Shown here: piece after piece, positions 1-13,700 of the stretch
Layout: every line of letters starts with the position of its first letter
Position numbering within the stretch: the first letter of the stretch is position 1
Origin: Aptenodytes patagonicus
Taxonomy: Eukaryota; Chordata; Aves; Sphenisciformes; Spheniscidae
Length of the DNA: 64,000 bases
Reading direction: 5' to 3'
NCBI RefSeq assembly: GCF_965638725.1
Contig: NC_134959.1
Location: 11,784,417-11,848,416 of the forward strand
Notes under the pieces: model-generated
What the model saw: only the letters and a program-made list of their open reading frames with translations
What the model was told of the DNA's origin: nothing
The model's database searches: none
Position numbers and translations under genes: made by a program

Positions 1-2723
1 GACATAGGAGATAAAACATTTCTGTAAAAGGCTTTCATAAATCCTTTTAAAGAAATGTATCGGCTTTGTACCTTCCCCCAAATTCCTTTAAAATGTTTTG
101 GCTAGCTGTTTTAAATGAACACTGAGACAGACAGAAAAGCTGCCATGTCATGTACTGTTGGACTGCTAGTTGAAGGTGGCATTGGATTTCCTGGAAGACT
201 AATATTCCACTGTAGAAAAAGAAGAAATAGAAACACTGACCTTCATAGCATGGTTAGTGTCACATACTTCTCAGGCTGCTGAGAAACCCCAGAGCCTCTT
301 GAAGGCGTGGATGCAAACTGAATGCCCAGAGAAAGCTGTTTCTGTGGGAGAGGCTGCAGCCTTGTTCGTCTCGTTGAGCAAGCCTAATTTGTTAGCTCAT
401 TGACTAAAGCACCAGGATCCACTCCTGGGGGAGCCAGGTACTGTCACAGAGGGGAGCAGGAAGGGATGATGTGAATTCAGCTCTCAAGTGTCTCTTCTCC
501 CTGTCTGACGGAAAGTTAATACTTTAGGTCTCTGAAAAAGGAGGCAGAAAAGCTTGCAGGTTTAGAGGCACTAAATATCAAACCCAGCCCCGTCATGTTT
601 TAGTCAGATTTTCTGAATTATGGAGCCCTTGTTCATTTTGCTATTATTTCTGCTTGTCTTCATTTCGCAGGGTTCCTCAGATCAAAGACAGTCGAGTGAC
701 TTGGCTCACATGGCAGTAACCATTCATGGGGCAGGCTGTGCAGAAAGAGTGTACGCAGCAGAGTCAGCAACTGTAGAAAATGGTATTTCTCTCCAGCTGC
801 AGAATTGGGGCCTTAATTATGCCTTGTGGCAAAGGGTCACAGGGGACATCTAGTTGTTGTCTTCAGCAGGTTAATGATTCCCGGAGTTTCTCATTGCAAG
901 ATAGGGAGCGAGTACTTTAGGGAGAGTCACTAACCAAATACTGGGTTACATAACTGTGTTTATGGAAGGACACACATTTGCTAGCAACCTTAAACATTTT
1001 ATATAGATGTGTGTAGTTCAGAGATTTGCATTTTTTTTTTCAATTTGGCTCTCATATGAACCTAATTGACACTCGAGTGAAGTTACTTTCTGAGAGATAA
1101 TAGACTTCCTAATACATTTTGTTTATACTTCTACATACAAACAGTTGTCGTAATTTTAAAAATACTCCAAAACATTGTATTTTATTGTAGAAAAGCATTC
1201 ATCTGACTACATCCTGTGCATGGTCCAAACATGCAAACAGCTCAAATCACATATATTGGTCTCCCTACCTTCCAACTGAAAGAACAGAATTCCTTCTGCG
1301 AGCCAAATAATATATTCTGAAAGTTAAGAAACGCTCTCTGTGGGATTATAGCCCAAGTTCAGTGCAGTCGTCCCAACTCCTGCCACAAACCAAATCTGTT
1401 TAAAATAAACGGGGAGAAAGACATATTCAGTCTTGCATAAGCAGCAATTTTGAAACTACTGAACATGGATCTCGTATGAAGACAGCGATGCTTGCCGCTG
1501 AAGCCAAAGAGTCAAAAAGGCTTGCTTGTGTGGCAGTGGGATAATTGTCTCTTTTCTACAGTCAGGCTCGTGATCCAAAATGTCAGAGAGGAATGTTGCT
1601 TTCTACTTAGGGGATATTCTTAATGCGTCAAGTCCATCTGGGTTACATTTACTCTTCCACAGAACTAAAATACAGGGGCGGATGTGCAGAATATTGACAC
1701 TTCCATTCACTTCAGTGGCTGAGGAATCATGTACTTCTTACTCAGAACAGTGATTTGAGAAACAATTTGTCTTTACATAGATATTCTATATAAAAAGAAT
1801 TGTTAAAAAAAAGTGAAATTGTAAAGCCAAGTATCCCAAACTTAAGAGTATTCCAGAAGTTAGTGTCCTAATTTGTCTCACTTCTGCATTGTTTTTTAAT
1901 CTCATTAGATTTACAAAATTGGTTGAGGCACATTAGGTGCACTCCTGGAGTACATCTCCCCATTTACTTTCACCTGAAATGAATTCAGCTCGTGCACTTC
2001 AAAACTCCACTGTGTAAACCAAAGCACGGTAAGTGGGGACAACCAAGAGATTTCTTCTCCAAGGATGATTGGAATTAAAATCTTCTTGTAGATAGATCCA
2101 TTGTTTCTCCCTCTGCTATCTTCATGCAATGCATATAACAGAAACAGCTGAGCTAATAAGCAGCTATTCAGTAATTTGTTTTAACCTTTTGTTCTATGCA
2201 TGGCCCAGAGCTGTTTATTGCCTACTGTTCAAAACCTGCTCTGAATCCAGAATTGTTAACGTCCTCACCAGTTTTTCTCAGAGTGCTCATCATAACAGTA
2301 TGCAGGTGCTTGGCAGGCAGTAAGTTCTCTTGCACTTCATCTTAGTGATGTGGAAGTGCGCAGCAGTTCCCCTTCTGCAGGCAGTGGCAGACAGGCTGGA
2401 GAAGCTAGTGTAAAAGCTATTGACTCACTTGGGATTCCAAGATTGAAATTCATCAGACTTGAGATTTTTTTCAAGGGAGTTGAACATTGCTCTTGCTCAA
2501 ACCCCAGCTGTTTTGACCTCTGTTACAGCTGTGAGTGCCCAGCCTTTCTGCAAATCGGACTCCAGATTGTCAAGCTGGACACATGTAAATGAAAGAAAAT
2601 GACTAATGAACAAATGTAAAATGAATAAATAAAAATAAAAAATTGTGTTTGAAGCAAGTTGCCTAGCATCCTGATGGGAGTCTGAGTCTGAGGCAAGAAT
2701 GGTTGCTAATTCCCAGTGGCAAG

Positions 2724-3158
2724 TCAGGTGCGTTTGCCATGCTTGCTTTTTTGTGAAGTCTCTTGTTTCTTTTCCTGCACACTTTCAGCTTTTGCAACAG
2801 ATGGAAGAGGAGTTATGTGAGGAACAGATATCTTCAGTGGTCTAGCAGGAGCTGTGCTTGCCTTGGAGTTAGAGTCTCCTGGAAATAAGGTAGCCCTAGA
2901 ACTGAATGAACTTGGGGCTTCCTGTGGATTTGCATCTTGTGGTTGGTAGGAAGCTTTGGTTGGTCTGATGGAAGCTTTTCCACTGGGCTGAGGTACTTCT
3001 GAGGCTCTCCTCCATGTGAATTCTCCTGTCTGTAGTAACGCATGAATGGATGTTGCAGTTTTGCTTGCATCAGGTCTTCTGTCTTTTAGCCAGCTGCCTA
3101 CATTACAAAATGTAGCACTGGGTCTATTCCTCTGGTGAGCATCATTGAAAATCTCCAA
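2724..3158 (-). other. Unassigned open frame inside PEPD intron
   Basis: A 144-codon open frame on the - strand, with a second frame of the same strand also open over 2834-3070. The product would be rich in Ser, Pro, Lys and Ala with a basic end (KSKHGKRT), like a disordered protein segment. I do not recognise it. No poly(A) tail follows it on its own strand; the sequence beyond its 3' end is T-rich when read on that strand, which argues against a simple processed retrocopy. No strong splice sites bound it. It could be a chance frame, an old gene fragment or an exon of a nested antisense gene. The surrounding sequence is stop-rich, which is why the frame stands out. Confidence 0.2.
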
Positions 3159-3735
3159 AAGGTTTTAACAGTTTTATTGTAGAACTGAAAAAGGCAGCAT
3201 CATCAAAAAGGCCTTGCTACTATTGAAATCCCATCTAAAGGAGTAGATGGTCATGTAACTAAAGGACTGGACTGTAACATGTCAGCACCAAGGGTCCAAG
3301 CAAAGCTCGCATAGACAGCATCAGTTGATATTGCCTAACTCTGGAGTCCTTGATGCTGTAACCATAAAAATACTGCTTTTAGTGTAGCTCTCCCCCACCC
3401 CTGTAATTGCCCAGGCTTAAAAAAAGTGAACTGTGGTGGAAAAAAAAATATTGTGTAGCACAACATCAGTAGGCATAAGGCTATATAGTGTAATGGTTAA
3501 TGGCAAGGTGTGAGGTCTCAGCTCTAATGTCTGTAGTACCTCCAATGGACAACCGTCATGGTAGCAGTTGAAAGCCTGAACTGCAGAGGTAGATTAGACC
3601 CTTTTGTGAGCTAGTTTGACATATTTGTTGATAGTGGAAAGATCTAAAGAACTTGAAAGGGCACATGTGCATTGTTCCCAAATCCTGTCTCACTTCATTC
3701 TTTATCCCGGTCACATGAGTTAGATCCAGTGTCAA

Positions 3736-4020
3736 TTCTCCCAAGTAACTAGTGATAGGACGAGAGGAAATGGCCTCAAGTTGCGGCAGGGGAGGTTTAG
3801 ATTGGATGTAAGGAAAAATTTCTTTACTGAAAGAGTGGTTAAACATTGGAACAGGCTGCCCAGGGAAGTGGTTGAGTCCCCATCCCTGGAGGTATTTAAA
3901 AGACGAGTAGATGAGGCACTTCGGGCCCGCTAAACCATGTCCCTGTGGTGTTGGGTTGACGGTTGGACTCGATGATCTTAGAGGTCTTTTCCAACCTCAA
4001 TGATTCTATGATTCTATAAT
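3736..4020 (+). mobile_element. CR1 LINE, 5'-truncated, with internal microinversion
   Basis: The sequence matches the 3' end of the CR1 copies at 17155 and 18994 from the CCCAAGTAACTAGTGATAGG block onward, through the end of the CR1 ORF2 frame and the TTGGACTCGATGATCTTAG block, to the octamer tail ATGATTCTATGATTCT. It is truncated to about 285 bp, the usual fate of CR1 insertions. Positions 3922-3944 carry a segment in the opposite orientation relative to the other two copies, which removes the normal ORF2 stop region. It lies in the same orientation as PEPD. Confident as CR1; subfamily not assigned. Confidence 0.96.
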
Positions 4021-4217
4021 GTCCAGCTTTATTAGCTATCATTTGTCATGTTACACCTGGGAAATGAGTATTGTTTGCTCTTTGTCATTAATATAAATCT
4101 ATTTGAAGAAACATGTAAAAAACATTGGTTTTGCTTAAAGTCCCTCTCTGAAACTTCTAGAAAACAACTTGTTGAAGAAACATGATTAGCTTTGAAGTTA
4201 GCCCTACTCTGAGCCAG

Positions 4218-4275
4218 GGTTTGGACCAGATACCCTCCTGGCATCCCTCCTAACCTAAATCACTCCATGACTCTA
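4218..4275 (+). mobile_element. Degenerate CR1 3' end
   Basis: The block GGACCAGATACCCTCCTGGC, followed by a CCTCCTAACCT stretch and a diverged CACTCCATGACTCT tail, resembles an old CR1 3' end (consensus form: GATGACCTCC, TTCCAACCT, ATTCTATGATTCT). Only about 60 bp are recognisable. It sits 200 bp beyond the younger CR1 copy and is clearly older because the tail octamers are mutated. Confidence 0.7.
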
Positions 4276-4710
4276 AATATGTTCTGAAACGTGCAAATGA
4301 AAATGTCAGTGATGTGAGAAAAAGAGGTGTTGGTGAGAATCAGTGCCTGTGTGCTCAACTCTAGCTCTTAACAGGGGAGGTAGTACTTTGCAAGCCAACA
4401 GACAGTGATATGCTTCAGCTTTTGTGCATGAAGCACATTCATACTTAACCCAGCTTTGAGTATCGCTCTGTTCTCATGTGGATGCTTTACTGTCAGTGAT
4501 GCGTACGAGTCCGATAGTGTTTGGGAAGTTACTGTGGAGTAGCTTCTTTTTTATTCTTTAGCAAATGACTGTGTATTTATACCATGTCCAGCCTCTCCAG
4601 TGATTTCTGCTATTTATTAATTGGATTATTATCTTGAGCATTTAGAGAATATTAATAATTAGAGTTCTGTAAATTTAATTCCTAGTTGATGAGGAAAGTA
4701 TGGTTTCTAC

Positions 4711-4729
4711 ATATAGAAAGTTTCTATAT
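4711..4729. repeat. Short AT-rich inverted repeat
   Basis: ATATAGAAA at 4711-4719 and TTTCTATAT at 4721-4729 form a perfect 9-bp inverted repeat around a single G. Further GTTTCTA copies and an inverted TACAGAAAC follow up to about 4750, so the block can fold in several ways. It is probably simple AT-rich sequence; no function is implied. Confidence 0.5.
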
Positions 4730-7700
4730 AGAGTTTCTATTTACAGAAACATTGAAGTTTCTCAAATATATTAAATCTGCTACTGTGTTGAGAAGAAATA
4801 AAAAGGAAGTATGCCTATCTTTAAGCTTTGCAATTAAAGCTATTTTGGATTAATGCACTAGATCATAAACAGAGTCTTTAAGATTAATGAGCTAAATATT
4901 GGAGCAATCACATACTTTCCATTTTCATCCCTTTGCAATTGCATACTGGGACCTCCAAACATTCCTCCCTGTCTTCTCTGTGGAGTAATGGAAAGTCACA
5001 GGAGAAGGGGAAGGAAGGGAGCTTGTTGTGCTTAGCATTCCTGGTACTACTGCAAAACTTGTGTATGTTTAAAAAAACGAACAGAAAAAACTTTTTTCAG
5101 TCTCTAAGTTATACATGTTAGTATTTGGGGGGAGGGGGAGAAAGAATTAAAACACCTCGATCAGTAAGGTCTATTGTCATAAATTCCAGTTTAAAAAAAA
5201 AGATCTCTTTGTCTAGGAAACTGCTCCCAAGGAACAGTTGAGTAAGGCCAGGTTGGCAGCCACTCAATTCCCTATCTCTACATTTATATGATTTAAAAAG
5301 CTTGTATATCCAAAGTCCCCATTGAACCAAAATTGCATTCAGACATTAGCTGCACAGCTGGGAATATTTGCTGATTGATGTTTGTTTGTTTCAATAAAAT
5401 GAAAAATAAAAAATAGTTCCAAATATGCACAGAAGTTGTTGTTCACCAAGTCAGTTTATGTGCAGTGTGAAAGCTTTCCTCCTCGGGACACTGACATTAC
5501 TGTAGGGTCTCCCTGTAGGATTTGTATCTCTGCATTTTTTCAAGTTGGAGCTCATGCTCAGGGGTATATGCATATCCCCAAGTCCTGCATTTTACTATCC
5601 AAGAGAGTGAGTATTGTGTTGCCTCTGGCTTTCAGGCTTTGCTTTTCTGGTAAATGTTGTTAAGGGACGTCTTGAAAGAAATTTCCGTCCCAGGACTAAC
5701 ATCTCTGATAATGGAAGATGGAGGTTTCTCCATATTAGGGCTGGAAGATTCCTTGCCTGTTTATAGCTTTCGCAGAACTCAAGTTTCACATAAAGACATA
5801 GAGTCTTTAAGATCTTAAATCCTTTCTTCCAGGATCAAAGATCAGCCATTGCAGATTTCATTGATGCCAGGATTGCCATATAATCTTTGAGCAAGAAAGT
5901 ATAGTCAAGTACACTTCAAAACCAAGTACAGTCAAAAACATTTCAGGCAAAGAAGTAAACCCATGTGTCAAGCAAATAAAACATCCTTTTATTAATCATG
6001 TAGATACCAGCTAATCCTTAGAGCCTGCCAGGAATGGGTCCCCTTTTGCTGTAGGTGCTGATTAAATGCAAAGAAGTAAGTAGTTCCCAAAAGACCAGGT
6101 CTTTTGAGGTAAGGAAGCTGAGAGGAGAGGGTTGGAGCAAACAGCCAGTGGGCGCAGGCCAGCAGCTGTCTGGCTTGGACTACAGAAAGTTCTCTGTAGC
6201 TGATGGTTCCTCCTCTGTCCCTGCTCCAGCTGCCTCACCAGATCAAGTCTTGCATTTTGCAGTTGAGAATAGGTGTCTGAAGGTGTTTCTCTCAAGTTAG
6301 CAGTAACCCTTCCACTCTGTCATTTCTTTCTAGTGTTCAGTAGATTTAGGGCCAAAGTGTGTGAGGTGCAGAACGATTCAGAGAAAGGCATTAGACCCTT
6401 CTGCAGGTCTAACTCTGAGGCCTTCCTTTAAACACCAGGAGACAAGGTCCTTGGGAGTTCACTAGGATGGAACGTGACAATGCCATGGTGTGCCACCTGC
6501 CATGCACAACCTTAAAACGAGGCTGAGCGTGTTAGTATTTAGGTTGCTGCTGCAGTCATGCCTAGAGTTTGAGTGTTGACCACTCCTCTTTCTGGTTTCC
6601 CCTTGGTGGCAGAGGGTCAAAGAAAGCCTTGTGTATTTGTAGGTGCAGGATGCTAAACAAAGTTAATCCCACCTGGTCTTGATCTCTGTCTTCTGGGCAG
6701 CTGTAACTGCACAAGTGTTGAGCTACTGTGTGAAACCCTATGCCCACTTTTTGTGCCTTTCTCCTGATTTCTTCGATTTTCATTCATTGGTGTAGCTTCC
6801 TAACCACTTTGCAATGGAGGGGCGAGCCTTAGCTGGTTTCCCCATGTACATCCTTCCAAGGAATGTTGTCAATTAGAAGGAGAAACCAAAGCAGCCACTT
6901 TATTTTCCAGTGTTTTGCCTCCTCCCTGTTTGCCTGCTACTAAAGGATTCAAGTAGCAAAGCTCATGGAGGTAGATATAAGCCCAGGGACTTTAGAGGGT
7001 GAATGGTCTGTATTTTTGTACAGCAGAATGTAAATTTTGGATGGTGTGTACTCCTGAAAACATTTTGGTATCTAAATATTGAGGCACAGTTCTTTCAGTG
7101 AGACTGTCAGGAGGAGGTAGGTTCAGTACCGGTTTTACAGATAAGCTATTTTATATTACAGAAAATGCTGTGATTTGAAATCAAAGTAGCAGTATGATTC
7201 CCTGTTCTATGTTCTAATAACATGTCTCTAACAAAAAAAGAATAGCGGAGAATTTAGCTCAGGTAAGGTAGTACTAAGACCAGGGATTAGAATAACCCAA
7301 ATAATTAAAGAACTGTTTAATTGGAAACTAATAGCTAGGGTATTTGCCATAGCAGATCTTATTACTGGCAGTTGTTTCTGTTATTAAGTTGAGCAGAGCT
7401 GTGCTTAGGAACATATGCAAATTCAAAATTTGCAACTTCACAGATTACTACTTTTTGTTCATGACAGTTCTGCAACTTCTTTAGAATTCAGATCTATTTT
7501 TGTTTGCTACTATTTTGAATACTGCTTTAGAGTAATTGTCACTGTATTCAACTAGGATTAAAATTTATTATACCTAAAGAAAATAATTGTAACTGTTACT
7601 AATATTTATTCCTTCCAAGTTAAGTACAAGGTTCTCATTCACATGCAGTGGGTGTTTTTTTGCATGCAAGTCATTTGAGTTTTATTTTATGTAGTCCAGA

Positions 7701-10700
7701 GTTGTACTTAGTAGAACACTATGTGGGCACACTTGCCTGTTGTGCTGTATAAAAACAGTAGCTAATTTTGATGAATTTTTAGAAAGAAATTGGACTGTAA
7801 ACTGGACCTTTTGACAATAGCACAACAGGGAAGGGTGTGAGAGCACAATCTATTTTACAGTTTGTATAATTTCAAAATGCCCATATGAATTATTCCCATT
7901 CAGATTGTCATGTTTTAGGCAGAGTGCTAATGATCATTATTAATCTGCTGTAATATCTGAAGCAAAACAATTATTCTCAGAAATAAAACACTAGTGAGCG
8001 AAGTTGAAGATTTTATACCAATTCCTCTGAAGAACAAATGCTTTCAGGGCATGTTGTAACCAGTACTTGATATTCACAAATCCTGTTGAATGACACCCCA
8101 GTATTATTTTTCCCCCCTTGCAGTTAAGAATGTGTTATTGTGTTCCAGACACATTGGAAAGTAAATCTTGTCAATATATGTTTTAAAAAGCTATTTGTAG
8201 TCTGCTCTCTCTTCTCAATTGAATGGAGTTGGCTGTATTTTTCTTGCTAGCATTGATGTTCATAAGTAATTTTCCCTTTGAACACCAGCTCTCTGAGACT
8301 GACCCAGAAAAGGTAGTATAGCTTTCTGTGGTAAGTTAATTCCGTTTTTGTCAGTATAAATGGTTAACGCATCAGCCACCACTTAGGAAATAAAAGCTGA
8401 AGCAACTAAAGGATGCACAGACAATGCTGACAATCAAGTTGCAATCCTTGATTCTTGCAAGATATTATTAAATAAAAACGGTGTCATGGATTACTGGAGG
8501 TCTCATTGTTGGACATGTAACCTAACCTTGCCCAGAACAGCAGTAACCTACGGCAAGAGGTGAAAGAAAAAGGCAATATTTTCTGTCAAATTCAGCAGAT
8601 TCTCTAGTCCCTCTGTGCAAGCAGCAATCTGTTGAAATGCAAGATCTCAGACTGCGAGTCTCACTGCAAACCTTCTGGGAGCTGCTCTTCCCGCTTGTGA
8701 CTAACGCACAGGAGCTGACCCATGCATACAGTGACCACTGCAACGTTAGGAAGACTAAAATAACACTGAGTTATTTCCAAGTGTATAAAACCAGGCACTT
8801 TAAAACAGTTGGGCCTTTCTGCCCTGAAGTCCCTCTCGTGTGGAGGTCTCTGAGCAGCCCTTCTGGGGGCAGTGTCTGCAGGAGCTGCCGTGGTTCGGGG
8901 GCAAACCTGCAGCTTTCCAGCCCGGCTGCACACATGGGTTTTTCCACTACTTCCAGTGGTTCTTCAAAGGTGCTGCTTGTACAAAGCAAATACATTTCAA
9001 AGTCTTTACAGACTTAGAGCCTAAAGTGGCTGCAGTTTTTTAGCCTTTCTCTGGTGAATGGTTTTTGGTTTAAGGCTATTTTAAAAAGAAATCCTTTTTT
9101 CCTAATTGTAACAGGTTGTAATATTGTAACATTGTACAATCCTGTTTTTAACAGTGACTTTGGGGGAAATAACCAGCTTTTATGTGGTCTGATGTGCATG
9201 GATTTTCTCCCAGTTCAGTATTCAGGAAATGCACTCGTTCTACATTGTAATTTGAGTTGAAGTACAAAGTTCGTGAGTCCTCCGATCTTGACACTGCATC
9301 AGCCGCAGCTGTCAGAGTGCAAACCTGCTAGACATAGATTATGCTGTTTGCCCTGAATCTTATCTAAACAGAGTCTTTTCTAAGCTTCAAATATTGATAA
9401 GCTTCCACATCGCAATCACTCCCTCCAAGCGCCTCCCTCCTTCCCCCAGTCTTTTTTTCTCTTCTTTTCAACGTACACCTATTTGGAAGGAATGTGCAGT
9501 AAAATTCATAGTGTCTGCCAGCGCTGCTCAATCCCAATGCTATCTTTCCAGACATGGAAAAAAATCCCTCCTCTTGCTCCACATCTGCATCTATTCAAAT
9601 TGCTTTTCTTAAGGTTTCAGCATGGCAGACTGTTACCTTGATGTTGCCTCTGACATGTTACAGATCATCATATGCAGGGTTTATAATGGGGAGGATGGGT
9701 TTACCACTAAAACTAATGAGATACTGATGCAAAAGAAATATTGCAATACAGCTGAATAGCGCAACACTATTCAGCCTTTTGAAGAAGAGGTCCGAATTTC
9801 GGAGACAATGGGGAGTCATCTCTGTTTCCCTTCAGTAACTCCTGCTCCTGTCAGGCAGGTGCATCTTACTGGGGGATTGAGGGATGGTTTTTGAAGGAGG
9901 CCATCCTGGTTTGGACCTATGGCACTGGAGCTCACGGCACAGAGCAGGCTGAAGTCTAGTAATCCCTGCAGTCAGAACTGCAGGTATCTGACACTGCAGC
10001 AAATTCAGTATAGTTTCCATCGCTTTTTTAGCACGGGAAAGTTAACAGGCTCTTCTCATCATACGGCAGCCAGTTGCAGCCATGCCACCACTGTAAAATA
10101 CAGCCTAAAATTGCATCCCTGAATTAAGCATCCATATAGCCATCTAATGCTGACTCTGTGAGGCTTATCTGTGTAGTTATCTACACAGTATATGAAGCTT
10201 TGAAGAGCTTCACTGTTGCCCAAATTTTGTCAGTGTTTGAGTACAGCATTTTGGTTTCTCACTCTCTGATTCCACACCCCATTGCAAAGCTGCCTTACCT
10301 GGTGCTACAAGAAACCAAGCTCAAAAACTGAGCAGCTACTGAATATTTCATCTAGTGGGCCAAAAGGAAAGCATGAAAATCAGAAATACAACAAATTATT
10401 TTCTAGCACCCTAATGAAGAGGAAAGAAAGAATTAGGTTTAGTATTTAAATGATGTTTTGGTTTGTTTTTTTAAACTGTGTTTGATTGGAATTTTTAAGG
10501 ACCTATTGTATTATGTCTGATATGGTCACTGTGTGTTGGCAGATTTTAATCTGTTCCAGTGGTTTGCTGGCAGGACAGGGATTGCGTCTTATGTCTGCAT
10601 TTCAGTGGCACTGCCAGGGGACATCGGGCCTTTTGCCCTTGTCTGTGGACACTCAGAAATGAAATGTAACTTAACCTTAGCACAATTTGGGGAGAAGTTA

Positions 10701-13700
10701 CTACAACCTTGCCATACTATTTTTTTTTTAGTAAGATTGTGACATCTGTGCTGGCAAAAATACCCCACCCTACAACAACAAAAAAACTCTGCTAAATCAT
10801 TTGTGGTTTAATCATTGTCACATTACAACCACAAAGTACCCTAAGTAGCGGCCAAAACAATCCTGCTAGGCCTTTTCAGAGCACTTTCCAACCAAAGTGG
10901 CTAAATACCATGCAGTAATTCTAAATTACTTTTGTATGCTGTTTCTACTTTATGTTCTTGAATAGCTTCTAATAAAACGTCGGAAAATAATCACTGGAAT
11001 GAAAATACCAGTGCGTTAACAGCAACTGAGGAACAGTTTATAGTGTGAAGTGTTACAACAACTCATCTTTTTAATTCTACTGTTTAAAAAGTTATGGTGT
11101 GTTTGTTAAAAGATAGGGATGCTTTTGATTTCTAGTTTCACTAGAAGCAGGTTTGTTTGGGGTTTTTTTTGGAAAAAAATCTTCCCTATCAATAGTGCTA
11201 TCAAAGAGATCACAGATTATTGCGGAGATCCTTATATGATGTTTCTGAGTCCCTAAAACATGATTTTTTATCTGAAATTTGGTGGTTTTGGCCAACAGAT
11301 AATTAGAGAGGAAATATTTTCAAGGCAGTAAAACAATACCTATTTTATCTTTTTCTTTTCTGTCACACTAGTATCTAAGAATATCAGATAACATTCAGGT
11401 TGATGGGAATAAATTTTTAAAAAACCCTTGTAGTAAACTTAATGCCTTAAGTTTGCCATTTTTGAATACAATACTTCACACGTCTGCAAACCTCTGCTGT
11501 ACTGTTAGCATAGTATCTGGAAACTAATAGCCTCTGTAGTTATATATTGTTTAATTAATCCATGATCTGTCACACTTCATTATTGGACACATCCACTGTC
11601 TGGTTGTTTCTGTGTAGTTCACTCTGTATCTCAAGGGATGTCGAACACTTTGGTTGGTGTAAAACGTGCTTTTTGTCCTGGCTTCTCGCCCAAGCACATG
11701 CTGCATGGCAGGTAACGAGTCACAACCTAACGAGCCTTGGTAACTGAGCTTTCCTGGGGAGCCAGTTGCTGGTTCAGTGACCTGTATTACCCAGTATCTC
11801 GTTTGGCAGAGAATTAAGAATGGAGCAGACACATCATCAGCAGATTTTCCTGAGTGCAGACTCATTTTGGTACAAGCTGTCAAAGTCCAAGGACCCTCCA
11901 ATCTAGCTTTCTAAACCTCATCTGTCAGTGGAGTATAATTGGTTTATAAATTGGCTTAAAGATAATAATGGAACTAACCTTTTTACACAAAAAGCATGTC
12001 TGCAACTATGATAAACTTCTCCAAAGCTTAAAAATAATAGTCCTGAATAATGTATCAGTGAAACATCCTAGTAGGTGATTGGTGGTTGGAGGTTAGTGCA
12101 GGCTGGTGTTGCAAAACAGTCAGCTGTTGCAGTAACTCACATAACTGATGTTAGAGCCACTTCTATGGAAGTTGTTTTGTTGTGGTTTTTAGTTGTTTTT
12201 TAACTGCTTTTTCTCGCTACAAGAATGCTAATATGGTGTTTGACTTCTGCTGCGTCAGCTTGTGGCAGGTAACAGAGCTCTCCACCGGACCACGGTCAAT
12301 CCAAAAAACTGAAGTGCCTGAACATCAAGTAACCTCCATGAATTAAGGATTCTTTGTACAAAATGTTGTTCATTCAGTTTTGTTTAGTTGGTTGTTTTTC
12401 TTGGCGTCTGCAAATGCTGTCCTGTTCAGTAGATTGTTCCGTGGCTGTGTGCAGAGAGGCTTCTTTATTATCGTTTCCTTTAACATGCTAAAGTTATCCA
12501 CACATAGATGTGTGCACAGACATCTGAGCAGAATATAGACATCTCTGTGCTTTAACACAGGGATTCACGTATCCTCACTGCAAGTCCTTCTGGCACATCC
12601 AGATTGTTGAATTGCACATGATGTGAGAGTACCAAAAAATTCTGTTCATGTCTTTCCTAGTCAAGTTAGCTGTGATATTTAATTTAATCCTTATTTAATC
12701 CTTCCTTCTCTGCTTCTTGCAATTATTGGAAGTTCAGTATGCACATAAGAAAAATAGATGGGCAGAATTTGAGGACTTTTGCTCTTAGAGTATACTTACT
12801 AGTTAACTTAAATGAGAGTTGAGTGCAGACATGCCAGCCAGTCCAAGGGACAGCTAGGTTTGCATGGGCCGTTGTATTATAAAGATCCCCATTGCCAGAT
12901 AAACCTAGCACAATTTTAGGTTTAAAATAAATTTGAGGAGTTGTATATCTCTGTTTGCTGTATGTTAAGTGTGTACAACATATGAACATGCTTTATGTAT
13001 AAAATATACTAAGATCTTTCTTGAATTAAGATGGCTTCCTTTCTTCAGTAGATTGTGTTCTGTACTTATAAGTAATTGCCTTATTACTGTAAAGTAGTTG
13101 TTTCTTTTAACAAAGTTGATGTTTTTGAGATTATAAGGATACTAGGAAATGTTTGAAGATTTCCATTTAGATCCTCTTTCTTTGTCAAATTGCCTGCTTA
13201 AAAAAAGGGGGGGAAACCTGTTTGTACCCTATTATTAAAGTTTGTTCCTAGAATGATGGGAATCAGCTCATATCAAACAAGACAAGGATATCACCATTTT
13301 TTTAAGTGAAGACCAGTAAGGTCACTCCACTTAGTTCACTGTCTCTAGTCAGCTCAAAAATACCCTCATATTTTGTTGTAGCACACTAGTAATAGTCTGT
13401 GTATGTATGACTCTACAATGCTTGTAGGTTTGGAGGGGGGTGCAAAATGCCACCACGCTGTAGTCATAGTAGAATAAAATGTGAAGCCAGACAATAGTAT
13501 AGAAAATGCAACCTATCTATAAACCTTTTATTTTTAATTAAGACTATTTGAACACCTATTTACTTGTAAAAAGATTTGTACTATTTAGCAGGGCACCTCC
13601 AGCAGTAGTTTAATTTCCCTCCAGACAGAGCTGTCCCAGTGCTACCTGCAGCTTCTGCAGCATGCATGAGAGAGCTGGAGCTGAGTACTTCCCATCTCTA

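Noticed and set aside
620-853. Short frame starting with a hydrophobic signal-like stretch
   Set aside because: A frame of 77 codons in an intron with no similarity, no splice sites and no downstream partner.
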